This document shows positions 40,954 to 50,401 of a DNA stretch of 64,000 bases, piece by piece (the stretch's first letter is position 1; each line of letters opens with the position of its first letter). Source of the stretch: Microbacterium sp. AG1240 (lineage in GTDB: Bacteria > Actinomycetota > Actinomycetes > Actinomycetales > Microbacteriaceae); NCBI RefSeq assembly GCF_003635115.1, contig NZ_RBXJ01000004.1:124001-188000 (forward strand). The letters run 5' to 3'. The position numbers and the translations under genes are program-made. The notes beneath the pieces are model-generated. The model was not told the origin of the DNA and did not search any database. It was given only the letters and a program-made list of their open reading frames with translations.

Positions 40954-42395
40954 AGGCGGCGCTCATCCTCGGCACGCAGCTGTTCGCGCAGCATCCGGCC
41001 TTCGACGATCCCGACATCGATGCGTTCTTCTTCGTGGAGTCGGCGCCGCGGTTCGAGAAGATGCCGTACCACCAGCACAAGATCGTGCTGGTGCTCGCGG
41101 CGATGCGACACGCCGCAGCGCGACTCGAGGCCGACGGCCGGGCGGTGCACCGCGTCGAGCTCTCCGACGGGCTGTCGTTCGCGAAGGGCGTCGAGCGGCT
41201 CGTGGGCGAGACCGGTGCCGACGGGCTCGCCTGGATGAGTGCGACCGATCGCGGCGTCGACGAGCGCCTCGACCGGTTGTGCGCCCGACTCGGGCTGCGC
41301 ACCCGCGTGTACCCCGATGACCTGTTCCTCACGCCCGCGGATCTCGTCGATGAATGGTTCGCCGAGCATCCCACGCCCGTCATGGAGGACTTCTACCGGT
41401 GGCAGCGCCGCCGCACGGGCGTGCTCATGGATGGAGACAAGCCCGTCGGGCGTCGCTGGAACTTCGATGCCGACAACCGCGAACCCCTCCCCAAGGGCGG
41501 CCTGCCGATTCCCGCGCTCCCGACCGTCGAGCGCGACCCGATCCTCGAGCGCACCATCGCCGAGGTCGCCGACCGGTTCGCCGGGCATCCGGGCGACGCG
41601 ACGCAGTTCTGGCTGCCCGTCACGCCCGAGGCGGCGCGCGGCTGGCTCGACACGTTCGTCGCCGAGCGACTGCAGGACTTCGGCCGGTACGAAGACGCGA
41701 TGGCGCACGACGAGGCGTTCCTGTTCCATTCCGTGGTCTCGCCGATGCTCAACATCGGGCTCGTGACGGTGCAGGACGTGGCGGATGCGGCGCTCGCCGC
41801 CGTCGACGACGTGCCTCTCGCCTCGATCGAGGGGTTCTTGCGGCAGGTGGTCGGGTGGCGGGAGTACATGCGCGGGATGTATCGGGCTCACCCGGTGCTG
41901 GAGCGGACGAACTTCCTCGGCCAGGAGCGCCGACTCGAGGGCTGGTGGTACACGAACGAGGACGTCCCCGACGACCTGCCCGAACCCGTCCGCACGGTGC
42001 TGGCTCGGGTTCACCGGTGGGGATACGCCCACCACATCGAACGGCTCATGGTGCTCGGTAACTGGTTCCTGCTCGAGGGGTACGAGCCGCGCGAGGTCAC
42101 GCGCTGGTTCTCGGCCCTCTTCGTCGACGCGTACGAGTGGGTCATGGTGCCCAACGTGATGGGCATGAGCCAGTACGCCGACGGAGGGCTCGTCGCGACC
42201 AAGCCCTACATCTCGGGCGGTGCCTACCTGCAGCGCATGGGGTCGTGGTGGTCGTCGGGCCGAGAGGCAAAGGAATCGGCCTTCACCGACGCGTACTGGC
42301 GCTTCCTCGACGAGCACGAAGACCAGCTGACCGGGAACCACCGTCTCGCCCGGCCGCTCGCCCAGATGCGTTCGCGCCGCGAGGCCGCCGAGTAG
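40950..42395 (+). CDS. Cryptochrome/photolyase-family protein (FeS-BCP type) lacking the FeS cysteines
   Basis: 481 aa. ALILGTQLFAQHPAF at the N-terminus, WREYMRGMYRAHPVLERTNFLG, HRWGYAHHIERLMVLGNWFLL and WVMVPNVMGMSQYADGGLVATKPYISGG are the hallmark blocks of bacterial (6-4)/FeS-BCP photolyases. In relatives four Cys hold a [4Fe-4S] cluster; here only Cys111 exists, and the cluster loop reads GSWWSSGREAKESAF. FAD binding residues appear kept. It could still repair DNA or sense light. Confidence 0.88.
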   Translation: MKAALILGTQLFAQHPAFDDPDIDAFFFVESAPRFEKMPYHQHKIVLVLAAMRHAAARLEADGRAVHRVELSDGLSFAKGVERLVGETGADGLAWMSATDRGVDERLDRLCARLGLRTRVYPDDLFLTPADLVDEWFAEHPTPVMEDFYRWQRRRTGVLMDGDKPVGRRWNFDADNREPLPKGGLPIPALPTVERDPILERTIAEVADRFAGHPGDATQFWLPVTPEAARGWLDTFVAERLQDFGRYEDAMAHDEAFLFHSVVSPMLNIGLVTVQDVADAALAAVDDVPLASIEGFLRQVVGWREYMRGMYRAHPVLERTNFLGQERRLEGWWYTNEDVPDDLPEPVRTVLARVHRWGYAHHIERLMVLGNWFLLEGYEPREVTRWFSALFVDAYEWVMVPNVMGMSQYADGGLVATKPYISGGAYLQRMGSWWSSGREAKESAFTDAYWRFLDEHEDQLTGNHRLARPLAQMRSRREAAE

Positions 42396-42436
42396 ATCGG
42401 GCTCCGAGAGCCCGTGCGGCATCCGTTCTCCGGGGG

Positions 42437-43135
42437 TTACGCCACCCGGCGGTACAGCACCTCGGGGCGGCCGCGTGCGCCGAAGCGGTGCGAGACGGCG
42501 GCCCGCCCGGTGTCCGTGAGGTAGGCGAGGTAGCGGCGCACCGTGGCGCGCGAGGCGCCCGAGGCGTCGGCGATCGCCTGCACGGTGGCGGGTGTCGTCG
42601 GGTGCAGCGCCGCGAGGATCGTCTGCAGCGTGGAGTCGGCGAGGCCCTTCGGCAGGGCGGTCGGGACCGACGGGGCGGCGGCGGCGCGCGGTTCGACGAG
42701 CCGGTCGATCTCGCCCTGGGCGAGCCCGATCGGCGTCTCGGCCGGGCGCGCACCGCGCTCGTCGCGGTACTCGGTGAGCCGGGCGACGAACGCCTCCTTC
42801 GTGAACGGCTTGACCAGGTATCCCACGACGTGGGCCGCCAGGGCCTGGCGCACGGTGAACCCGTCACGCGCCGAGCTGATCACCATGACGTCCACACCCC
42901 ACTCGCGCACCAGCCGCAGCCGGTGCAGCACCTCGATGCCGCTGAAGTCGGGCAGGTTCATGTCGAGCAGCACGAGATCGATGCTCGTGTCGGCGGCCAT
43001 CCGCGCCCCCTCCGTGCCGGTGCGGACGGCCGCGACGAGCTCGAACCCCTCGACGTCGCGCAGATACGCCGAGTGCAGGCGCAGTACGGCCGGGTCGTCG
43101 TCGACGAGCAGCGTGCGGATGCGGGGGCCGCTCAC
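42437..43135 (-). CDS. CitB/DcuR-type response regulator
   Basis: 232 aa. Receiver with LVDDDPAVLR, phosphoacceptor D58 (LLLDMNLPD) and K in YLVKPFTKEAF, then a C-terminal HTH of the CitB type (TVQAIADASGASRATVRRYL). GTG start 43135 overlaps the kinase stop (GTGA). Divergent from tctCBA, which it probably controls in response to a carboxylate. Confidence 0.92.
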   Translation of the reverse strand: MSGPRIRTLLVDDDPAVLRLHSAYLRDVEGFELVAAVRTGTEGARMAADTSIDLVLLDMNLPDFSGIEVLHRLRLVREWGVDVMVISSARDGFTVRQALAAHVVGYLVKPFTKEAFVARLTEYRDERGARPAETPIGLAQGEIDRLVEPRAAAAPSVPTALPKGLADSTLQTILAALHPTTPATVQAIADASGASRATVRRYLAYLTDTGRAAVSHRFGARGRPEVLYRRVA

Positions 43136-44385
43136 CGGACGAGCCCCCGGGCCGGGATGGGCATCTCGACCGTGAAGCGCGCTCCGCCCCACGTGGAGCG
43201 TCCGACCGTGATGGTGCCCCCGCGCCCCGCGACCGCGCGACGCACGAGGTCGAGCCCGACCCCGCGCTCGTCGGGTCCGCCCTTCGACGAGACGCCGCGC
43301 TCGAAGACGCGGTCGACCAGGTCGGCCGCGATGCCCGGGCCGTCGTCGCCGACGTCGATGTGCACCCCGGTCGGGTCGGCGGCGACGAGTACGCGAACGT
43401 ACTGCCCGCCCGCCTCGATGGCGTTGCGACAGAGGTTGCCGATCACGAGCAGGTCGGCGTCATCGAGCAGCCCCGGCTCGACGGTCGTCAGCGGATCGAG
43501 CTCGAGGCGCCCGCCGCGTTCGTGGAACTCGGCGGCGAGGGCATCCAGCAGGGTGCGCAGGGCGGGGTCGCCGACCGCCGCGGCCGCCGCGGTGCCGGTC
43601 GTCAGCGGCACCAGTCGATCGACGTAGTCGAGGGCGGCCTCCGACTCGCCCTCGGCGACGAGGCCGCGGATCACGTGCAGTCGGGTGCGGAACTCGTGCG
43701 TCTGGTCGCGCAGCGCCGCGGCGATCCGCCGCTGCGTCTCGGCGTCGCGGGCGCGGTCTTCGAGACGGCGGATGCTGCGGCGCAGGACTCCGGTCAGCAG
43801 CGCGCTGACGAAGCATCCGATCACCACCGATCCGAGCACCCAGGGGAGGAGCCCTCCGACCGCGGCGTTCAGGTCGCTCGCGATACGGCTCTCGAGGATG
43901 CCGACCGACGCCGCGCCCACGATCTCTTCGCCGTCGTAGACCGGCACCTTCGCGCGCAGCGTCGACCCGATCGTGCCCGTCTCGGTGCCCACGAAGGTCT
44001 CGCCGTCGAGCACGGCCGACGGGTCGGTCGAGACCGGCAGGCCGCGCTGATCGGGCGTCGGGTGGGTGAGACGCAGGCCCGCCGCGTCGGTGATGACCAC
44101 GTAGTCGACGCCGGAGGACTCCTGCAGGATGTCGGCGAGCGGCTGCAGCTCCGCCATGGCCGAGGCGGTGTCGTCCTGCACGGCGGTACGCACCTGGTCG
44201 AGCTCGGCGAGGCTCCGCGAGACGTCGAGCACGCGCTCGGTCGTGGCGACACGGATGCTGCGGTCCTGCACCGCGAGGGCGACCAGGGTGGTGACGGCCA
44301 CACAGGCCAGCACGACGACGCACTGCATCACGAGGATCGCCAGCGTGCGGGTCTTCGTGCTCGTGCCCTGCGTGTTCGAGGTCAT
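43132..44385 (-). CDS. CitA/DcuS-type sensor histidine kinase
   Basis: 417 aa. Two membrane helices (TLAILVMQCVVVLACVAVTTLVAL and WVLGSVVIGCFVSALLTGVL) flank a periplasmic Cache/PAS-type sensor (about 45-170). The H-box QTHEFRTRLHVIRG and the HATPase (NAIEAGG, VGDDGPGI, GVGLDLVRR) place it with citrate/C4-dicarboxylate kinases. ATG at 44385. It pairs with the downstream regulator and lies divergent from a tricarboxylate transporter. Confidence 0.93.
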   Translation of the reverse strand: MTSNTQGTSTKTRTLAILVMQCVVVLACVAVTTLVALAVQDRSIRVATTERVLDVSRSLAELDQVRTAVQDDTASAMAELQPLADILQESSGVDYVVITDAAGLRLTHPTPDQRGLPVSTDPSAVLDGETFVGTETGTIGSTLRAKVPVYDGEEIVGAASVGILESRIASDLNAAVGGLLPWVLGSVVIGCFVSALLTGVLRRSIRRLEDRARDAETQRRIAAALRDQTHEFRTRLHVIRGLVAEGESEAALDYVDRLVPLTTGTAAAAAVGDPALRTLLDALAAEFHERGGRLELDPLTTVEPGLLDDADLLVIGNLCRNAIEAGGQYVRVLVAADPTGVHIDVGDDGPGIAADLVDRVFERGVSSKGGPDERGVGLDLVRRAVAGRGGTITVGRSTWGGARFTVEMPIPARGLVR

Positions 44386-44510
44386 CGTCGACTCCTCCGC
44401 GGCGTGAGCATCAATGAGCGCAAATCCAGCCGAACGCGACGCGACACCCACGCGATGCCAGTCTACTCGGGCGGTCTGCAGCAACGACGACGCAGACCCG
44501 GGAGGTGGAT

Positions 44511-45494
44511 ATGCGTCGACGCATCATCGGAACGATCGTGGGTGTGCTCGCCGGGGCGCTCTTCCTCGGCGCCGCCGTGCACGCGAGCGTCACCGGAGGG
44601 GGCTCCGCCAGCCCGCGCACGAAGATCACCCTCGTCGCGCCCGCCGCACCCGGCGGCGGATGGGACGCCTTCGCACGCGAGGGGCAGCAGGTCATGCGCA
44701 CCGAAGGCATCGCCGGGGGAGTGCAGGTCGTGAACATCCCCGGCGCGTCGGGCACGATCGGCCTCGGACAGGTCGCCGAGATGGGCGACCGGCACGACAT
44801 CATGCTCGTCACCGGCGGAGTCATGGTCGGCGGAACGATCATCAACAACTCCCAGGTCACCCTCGAAGACGTCACCCCGATCGCCCGGCTCGCCGACGAT
44901 TTCAACGTGCTCGTGGTGCCGGCCGACTCGCCGTTCCAGACCCTCGACGACTTCGCCGCGGCGCTCGCCGCCGACCCGGGCGGCACGGCCATCGCCGGCG
45001 GTTCACTCGGCGGCATCGACCACCTCCTCGCCGGGCTTCTCGCTCAGGCCGTCGGAGCGGATCCGGCCTCCGTGAACTACCTCGCCTACCCCGGCGGCGG
45101 CGAGGTCGTGACCTCGGTGCTCTCGCACACGGCCGCGGCCGGCCTGTCGGGGTACAACGAGTTCCGCGACCAGATCGAATCGGGCAGCATGCGGGCCCTC
45201 GGCACCTCCGCCCCCGAGCCCGTCGAGGGCATCGACCTGCCGACCTTCCGCGAGGGCGGGCTCGACGTGTCGATGTCGAACTGGCGCGGGTACATCGCCC
45301 CGCCCGGCATCGACGACGAGACCCGTGAGGAGCTGATCGCCATGGTCACCGAACTGCGCGATACGGAGGCGTGGGCCGAGGTGCTCGACCGCAACGGCTG
45401 GGTCGACAGCTTCATGACCGGAGATGACTTCGGCGCATTCATCGCCGATGAGACGCGCCGCACCGAGCAGATCGTCGAGGAGCTGGGACTATGA
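44511..45494 (+). CDS. tctC: Tripartite tricarboxylate transporter substrate-binding protein
   Basis: 327 aa. N-terminal signal (RRRIIGTIVGVLAGALFLGAAVHA), then the Bug/TctC fold (ITLVAPAAPGGGWDAFAREG, INNSQVTLEDVTPIARL, YNEFRDQIESGSMRALG). The ATG at 44511 stands 5 nt after GGAGG and is preferred to the GTG at 44505. The binding protein captures a carboxylate for TctAB; the gene overlaps tctB by 4 bp. Confidence 0.93.
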   Translation: MRRRIIGTIVGVLAGALFLGAAVHASVTGGGSASPRTKITLVAPAAPGGGWDAFAREGQQVMRTEGIAGGVQVVNIPGASGTIGLGQVAEMGDRHDIMLVTGGVMVGGTIINNSQVTLEDVTPIARLADDFNVLVVPADSPFQTLDDFAAALAADPGGTAIAGGSLGGIDHLLAGLLAQAVGADPASVNYLAYPGGGEVVTSVLSHTAAAGLSGYNEFRDQIESGSMRALGTSAPEPVEGIDLPTFREGGLDVSMSNWRGYIAPPGIDDETREELIAMVTELRDTEAWAEVLDRNGWVDSFMTGDDFGAFIADETRRTEQIVEELGL

Positions 45495-46144
45495 CGACCA
45501 ACGATTCACATCCGATGACCACGGGGACCATCCGCGTCCAGCGCATGCCTCGCTGGTTCACCGGCCGCAGCGAGCTGTTCGTCGTCGCCGGCGTGCTCGT
45601 GCTTGCGACGTGGATGCTCATCGGCACCGTCACGATGCAGGTGCCCGACGGCGCCGCCTTCCCCGGGCCACAGTTCTTCCCGACCCTCGTCTGCGTCTTC
45701 CTCTACGCGGTGGGCATCGCCTTGGCGATCGAGGTGCTCCGCACCCCGCAGCGCCAGCACGTGGGGGATGACCCGGTCGAGATCTCCGACGAGATGCTCC
45801 GCGACCTCGGCGCGATCGACGCGACCAGCGAGATCCGCGTCGTCTCGCCCGAGGACTACGCCGCGAAGCCGACGGATGCTGCGGGGAGCGCAGCATCCGG
45901 ATCCGACCACAAGACGGTGCTCATCACGATCGCCGGCTTCGCGGGCTTCATCGTGATCCTGCCGTTCGTCGGCTGGCTCATCTCGGCCGCGGCGCTCTTC
46001 TGGGTCATCGCCTGGGCGTTCGGCAGCAAGCGACCGCTGATGGACATCGCGATCGCCGTCATCGTCTCGTCGGTCGTGCAACTCGCGTTCGGGGCGGGCC
46101 TGGGCCTGTCGCTCCCCGCCGGCTTCCTGGGAGGGATTCTCTGA
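45491..46144 (+). CDS. tctB: Tripartite tricarboxylate transporter small membrane subunit
   Basis: 217 aa with four helices (ELFVVAGVLVLATWMLIG, FFPTLVCVFLYAVGIALAIEVL, TIAGFAGFIVILPFVGWLI, and a C-terminal pair). The hydrophilic middle loop (about 80-135) is longer than usual in TctB. The start overlaps tctC and the stop overlaps tctA (TGATG). Confidence 0.92.
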   Translation: MTTNDSHPMTTGTIRVQRMPRWFTGRSELFVVAGVLVLATWMLIGTVTMQVPDGAAFPGPQFFPTLVCVFLYAVGIALAIEVLRTPQRQHVGDDPVEISDEMLRDLGAIDATSEIRVVSPEDYAAKPTDAAGSAASGSDHKTVLITIAGFAGFIVILPFVGWLISAAALFWVIAWAFGSKRPLMDIAIAVIVSSVVQLAFGAGLGLSLPAGFLGGIL

Positions 46145-47682
46145 TGGATCAGCTCGGACACCTCATGGAGGGGTTCGCGGTCGCCTTCACGCCGCAGAAC
46201 CTGCTCTTCCTCGTCATCGGTGCCGTGCTCGGCACCGCCGTGGGCGTGCTCCCGGGCCTCGGCTCGGCCATGGCCGTCGCCCTGCTGCTGCCGGTCACGT
46301 TCAGCCTCGACCCGACCGGCGCGTTCATCATGTTCGCGAGCATCTATTTCGGGGGGCTGTTCGGCGACTCGACCTCGGGCATCCTGCTGAACACGCCCGG
46401 GAACTCCTCGGCGATAGCCACGACCTTCGAAGGCCATCGGATGGCGAAAGACGGTCGAGCGGCCAAGGCCCTCGGAACGTCGGCGATCGGCGCCTTCATC
46501 GGCGGCACCATCGCCTGCATCCTCGTGGTCTTCTTCGCCCCCGCGATCGTGCAGCTCGCGACGATCTTCGGTCCGGCCGAGTACTTCGCGCTCGCCGTGT
46601 TCGCGTTCGTCGCCATCTCGGCCGTCGTCGCCGACTCGATCGTGCGCGGCCTCGTCTCGCTCGGACTCGGCTTCGCGCTCGCCCTCGTCGGGATCGACGG
46701 CATGACCGGCACCGAGCGGTTCACCGCCGGCAGCCCGGTGCTCTTCGACGGCATCTCGATCATCGTCATCACGGTGGGCCTGCTCGCTCTCGGCGAGGTG
46801 CTGCACGTCGGCTCGTACATCCGTCGATCAGGCGGCCCCGGCGCGGTCGTCGCGCCGAAGGGCTCGCCGATGCTGAACGCCCGCGAGTGGCGTCAGGCGC
46901 TGCCGGCCTTCCTCCGCGGCACCGCGTTCGGCGTGCCGTTCGGTGCGATCCCGGTGGGCGGCTCCGAGGTTCCCACGTTCCTGGCGTACGGCACCGAGAA
47001 ACGACTCGCCAAGCGTCGCAACGACCCCGACTTCGGCACGCGCGGTGCGATCCAGGGCGTGGCCGGTCCTGAGGCCGCGGGCAACGCGACCGCCGGCTCC
47101 GCGATGGGTGCGTTGCTCGGCCTCGGCATCCCCACGTCTGCGACGGCGGCGATGATGATCGCCGCGTTCCAGCAGTACGGGATGCAGCCCGGCCCGCTCC
47201 TGTTCGAGCGCAGCGGCGACCTGGTCTGGCCGTTGCTGGCGAGCCTCTTCCTCGGTCTCATCATCCTGCTGATCATCAACCTGCCGTTCGCCGCGGTGTG
47301 GGCGAAGCTGCTGCTGATCCCGCGTCACTACCTCTACGCGGGCATCTCGGTCGTCGCGATGCTCGGCATCTACGCCATCGCGTCGCGCACCGTCGATCTC
47401 TGGATGGCACTGGGCATCGGCGTCGTCGGGTTGATCATGCGACGCTTCGCGCTTCCGCTGGCACCGGTGCTGATCGCCGCGATCCTCGGCCCGCTGGCCG
47501 AGACGCAGCTGCGCCGTGCGCTGGCGGTGTCGGAGGGCGACCCCACGATCCTCGTCTCCTCGCCCATCACGGTGGTGCTGTATCTGCTCCTCGCGGTAGT
47601 CGTCGGGGTGAGCGTGCTGCAGCACACCCGCCACACCGTCAAGCGCCGCAAGACCGACAAGGCCGACGCGCTCGTTCCGTGA
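46144..47682 (+). CDS. tctA: Tripartite tricarboxylate transporter large membrane subunit
   Basis: 512 aa, about 12 helices. The TctA signature GAVLGTAVGVLPGLGSAMAVALLLPVTF and IYFGGLFGDSTSGILLNTPGNSS are intact, as is GIPTSATAAMMIAAF. It is the channel subunit that uses the proton or sodium gradient. The last gene of tctCBA; a 20-bp perfect hairpin follows. Confidence 0.96.
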   Translation: MDQLGHLMEGFAVAFTPQNLLFLVIGAVLGTAVGVLPGLGSAMAVALLLPVTFSLDPTGAFIMFASIYFGGLFGDSTSGILLNTPGNSSAIATTFEGHRMAKDGRAAKALGTSAIGAFIGGTIACILVVFFAPAIVQLATIFGPAEYFALAVFAFVAISAVVADSIVRGLVSLGLGFALALVGIDGMTGTERFTAGSPVLFDGISIIVITVGLLALGEVLHVGSYIRRSGGPGAVVAPKGSPMLNAREWRQALPAFLRGTAFGVPFGAIPVGGSEVPTFLAYGTEKRLAKRRNDPDFGTRGAIQGVAGPEAAGNATAGSAMGALLGLGIPTSATAAMMIAAFQQYGMQPGPLLFERSGDLVWPLLASLFLGLIILLIINLPFAAVWAKLLLIPRHYLYAGISVVAMLGIYAIASRTVDLWMALGIGVVGLIMRRFALPLAPVLIAAILGPLAETQLRRALAVSEGDPTILVSSPITVVLYLLLAVVVGVSVLQHTRHTVKRRKTDKADALVP

Positions 47683-47693
47683 CCCACGCGAAA

Positions 47694-47742
47694 ACGGCGG
47701 TTCGTGCCGCATCCGGATGGATGATGCGGCACGAACCGCCGT
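47694..47742. terminator. Perfect 20-bp hairpin between tctA and a converging gene
   Basis: Arms 47694-47713 and 47723-47742 are exact complements (start ACGGCGGTTCGTG), loop 9 nt. It can end transcription in both directions. Confidence 0.8.
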
Positions 47743-47757
47743 CTGGACGTCGACGTG

Positions 47758-48345
47758 TCAGGCGGTCCACTCCCAGGTGGCGAAGACCGACTGCGCGAGG
47801 GCGGTGCGGTCGGCCTCGGCGACGTCGTCGTTGAACGTGAACGTCACGACGTAGGTCTGGCCGGCGTTGCTGGGGTAGTACTGGTCGATGCGGAACTCGC
47901 TGCCGCTCGAGGCGAGGAGAGCGGTCAGGTGCGACGACTCGACGCCCGCGACGGTCGATCGGTCGAGCACCTGAACGTCGGTGGCTCCGCCGGTCTCCAG
48001 CTCCTGCACGCCGATGGTCTCGACCTGCTCGTTCGTGACCTCGCCGGCGGGGCTGAGGACGACGTTGATGTTGTCGGCGAAGCCGTCGGTGTCGGTCACA
48101 TCGGCCACGGCCGTGTCGACGCCGTCGGGCACGGCCTGGCCTTCGGGGATGCCCCAGCCCTCGGGAGCGATGAAGCTGTAGCCGTCACCGGTGATGCGGT
48201 CGCCGGTGGTGGCTTCGGCCGACTCCGACGGTGCGGTCGTGCTCGAGGCGGCGGGGGTGTCGGTGTCGATCGTCGCGGGCGCGCACCCGGCGAGGGCGAG
48301 GGCGATCACGACGGAGGCGGTGGCGAGTGCAGGAATTCGGCGCAT
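47758..48345 (-). CDS. Secreted lipoprotein of unknown function
   Basis: 195 aa. Lipobox LALAGC after the signal peptide, a Ser/Thr-rich linker, then one domain (DGYSFIAPEGWGIPEGQAVPDGVDTAVAD to FATWEW) with the pattern of PsbP/LpqN-like folds in actinobacterial lipoproteins. TACGGT 7 nt before the ATG supports the start. Confidence 0.82.
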   Translation of the reverse strand: MRRIPALATASVVIALALAGCAPATIDTDTPAASSTTAPSESAEATTGDRITGDGYSFIAPEGWGIPEGQAVPDGVDTAVADVTDTDGFADNINVVLSPAGEVTNEQVETIGVQELETGGATDVQVLDRSTVAGVESSHLTALLASSGSEFRIDQYYPSNAGQTYVVTFTFNDDVAEADRTALAQSVFATWEWTA

Positions 48346-48352
48346 GCCTTTC

Positions 48353-48358
48353 ACCGTA
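48353..48358 (-). promoter_or_regulatory. Candidate -10, lipoprotein gene
   Basis: TACGGT, 7 nt, ATG (48345); GAAAGG in between could instead be a ribosome site. Confidence 0.4.
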
Positions 48359-48406
48359 CGCGGGGCGCGGGGCGAGATCGACCGCCGGTACACTCCGCCC
48401 ACGGCG

Positions 48407-49450
48407 TCACGCCGACGCGATGGCCCCGCGGTCGGGAAGGGCGGACGCGAGCTGCGACCGCCACCACGGCGTCTCGATGAACCCGCGCTTGAGGAAGACG
48501 AGCTCCATGCTGGAGGTCCACCCCTGCACGCCGTCCAGGTGGGCGAGGGAGTCGGTGATGAAGGCGTAGAGCTCGGCGGTCGACGGCGAGATGACCTCGC
48601 ACACGAGGGCGTTCTGGTCCAGGAGCACGGCCAGATAGCGCACGAAGGGGTAGGCGCTCAGTTCACGGGCGACGTCGTCGAGGCGGTCGGGGCGCACCGT
48701 GACCGTCATGAAGGTCTCCGCCGCCATCCCGAGGGCCGCCGAGGGAACGAGGGCGAGCATGTCGACGCAGTGCGTCGTGCGCATCCGCTCGAAACGTCGT
48801 CGCACGCTCGACTCGTTCATGCCGAGTCGTTCGGCGATGCTCTGGAACGTCTCGCGTCCGTCGGCGCGCAGTGCCGAGAGGATGGCGCGATCGGCGCTGT
48901 CGAAATGCTCGGGCGCGCACGCCGCGTGCGTCGGGGGCGCTTCGTCCTCGACGGTGTCGGGCGGGCCGAGCAGCTCCCCGTACAGCTGACGGCCCCAGTC
49001 GAAGCTCACCTTGTACACGTGCAGGATGAGGTCGCTGCGCCAGCGCTCGACACCCTCGATCAGTTGGAGTTCCGCGACGTGCTGCGGGTACCGGGTCGCG
49101 CCACCACGAACGATGACCTCGGCGATGATGTCGTAGCTCCCCGTCACGACGGTGCAGAACCTGACCTCCCTGCTCTGGGCGAGAGTCTCGGCGACACGCA
49201 TCTGCATCCCCGGCGCGGTGTTGATGCGCACGAAGAACGAATCGAACGGTCCGTCGGCTCCGAGGGCGGGAACGGCCGCGACGCGCACGACCCCGTCGGC
49301 GATCAGCTGCTGTCCCCGTCGGGAGACCGTCGTCACCGGGCCGCCGACCGCTTCGGCGATGGCACGCCAGCTGGCGCGCCCGTCGCGTTGCAGCGCGACG
49401 ATGATGCGCTTGTCGAGATCGGTCAATCGGTCCAGGGCGCCCGAGATCAC
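48407..49450 (-). CDS. Tandem Lrp/AsnC-family regulator
   Basis: 347 aa, twice the usual size, with the order HTH-RAM-HTH-RAM. First HTH at about 10-55 (LDKRIIVALQRDGRASWRAIAEAV), first ligand domain to ~160, second HTH near 185-230 (ADRAILSALRADGRETFQSIAERLGMNESSVRRRFERM), second RAM domain after it. Lrp/AsnC proteins sense amino acids and form octamers. GTG at 49450 overlaps the alpha/beta hydrolase stop (GTGA), so it is the last gene of the peptide-type operon and its likely regulator. Confidence 0.88.
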   Translation of the reverse strand: MISGALDRLTDLDKRIIVALQRDGRASWRAIAEAVGGPVTTVSRRGQQLIADGVVRVAAVPALGADGPFDSFFVRINTAPGMQMRVAETLAQSREVRFCTVVTGSYDIIAEVIVRGGATRYPQHVAELQLIEGVERWRSDLILHVYKVSFDWGRQLYGELLGPPDTVEDEAPPTHAACAPEHFDSADRAILSALRADGRETFQSIAERLGMNESSVRRRFERMRTTHCVDMLALVPSAALGMAAETFMTVTVRPDRLDDVARELSAYPFVRYLAVLLDQNALVCEVISPSTAELYAFITDSLAHLDGVQGWTSSMELVFLKRGFIETPWWRSQLASALPDRGAIASA

Positions 49451-50355
49451 GGGTTCGCTGCCGCCTTCGGCGGGACGACCCGATGCAGGAACGAGCGGAC
49501 GGTCCGGGTCCATTCCTCTGCCTCCTCGATCTGGGGCGAGTGGCCCGACTTCTCGAAGACGACGAGATGCGAGTCGGGGATGAGCTCTGCGATGGTCTCA
49601 CTGCACGATACCGGCGTGATCCAATCGGTGCGTCCGACAGTGATGAGCGTCGGCGCCGTCACCCCGGGCAGCCGCGGCTTGAGGTCGTAGTTCTTGAGAT
49701 TGACAGAGAAGGCGTAGTTGTGCGCCTCGAAGCGGTAGGGCGTGGCCTGCACCTTCCTCTCGGTGGCCTCGGGGTCGTAGACGAAGTCGTAGAGGGGCAG
49801 GATCTCCCGCCAGCAGTCCTTGAGGTCGTCGTTGTCGCGGACACGACCTTCGTCGATGCGGTCGAACTTCTCCATGTCGATGTCGACGCGGTCGCTGGCG
49901 ATCGCGTTCTCGCGAGCGAGGTGGGCGTTTCCGTTGTCTGCCGAGGTGTCGCGCAGCACGACCGCGCTCACACGGTCGGGGTAGCGGATGGCGTATTCCA
50001 TCGCGATGAAGCCGCCGTACGAGCCACCCGCCATGATGACCGTCTCGGCGCCCGCCCACTCGCGCAGTCCATCGAGGTCGGCGGCCCACTGCTCGTGGCT
50101 GAAGACGCCCGCCCCCTCGCTCTCACCGCTGCCGCGTGCATCGAAGACCACGACGCGATACTCGTCGGCGAGTCGGCCGAAGCTGGCGCGGGGCTCGGCA
50201 CGCGAGCCGAGCCCGGGCGCACCGTGGTGGGTCAGGATGACGGGAGCGCCCTCTGGGCCGAGCACTTCGACGGCGAGCTCGTTGCCGTTGATCACCACGC
50301 GTTGTGCACGCGTCGTGGCTGCGGCGAACTCGGGGGAGACGGCGTTCTCGGTCAT
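49447..50355 (-). CDS. Alpha/beta hydrolase, proline iminopeptidase-like
   Basis: 302 aa. Oxyanion HHGAPGLGS, nucleophile elbow GGSYGG (Ser), Asp in GRTDWITP and His in SGHSPQ complete the triad. VVFDARGSGESE is typical of proline iminopeptidases. It probably releases an N-terminal residue or hydrolyses an amide/ester made by the same operon. ATG at 50355; overlaps the regulator gene. Confidence 0.88.
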   Translation of the reverse strand: MTENAVSPEFAAATTRAQRVVINGNELAVEVLGPEGAPVILTHHGAPGLGSRAEPRASFGRLADEYRVVVFDARGSGESEGAGVFSHEQWAADLDGLREWAGAETVIMAGGSYGGFIAMEYAIRYPDRVSAVVLRDTSADNGNAHLARENAIASDRVDIDMEKFDRIDEGRVRDNDDLKDCWREILPLYDFVYDPEATERKVQATPYRFEAHNYAFSVNLKNYDLKPRLPGVTAPTLITVGRTDWITPVSCSETIAELIPDSHLVVFEKSGHSPQIEEAEEWTRTVRSFLHRVVPPKAAANP

Positions 50356-50401
50356 GGGGGTCCTTTCGACGGGTGGATGCTGCGCGGTGAGCCGGCGAGG
50401 A

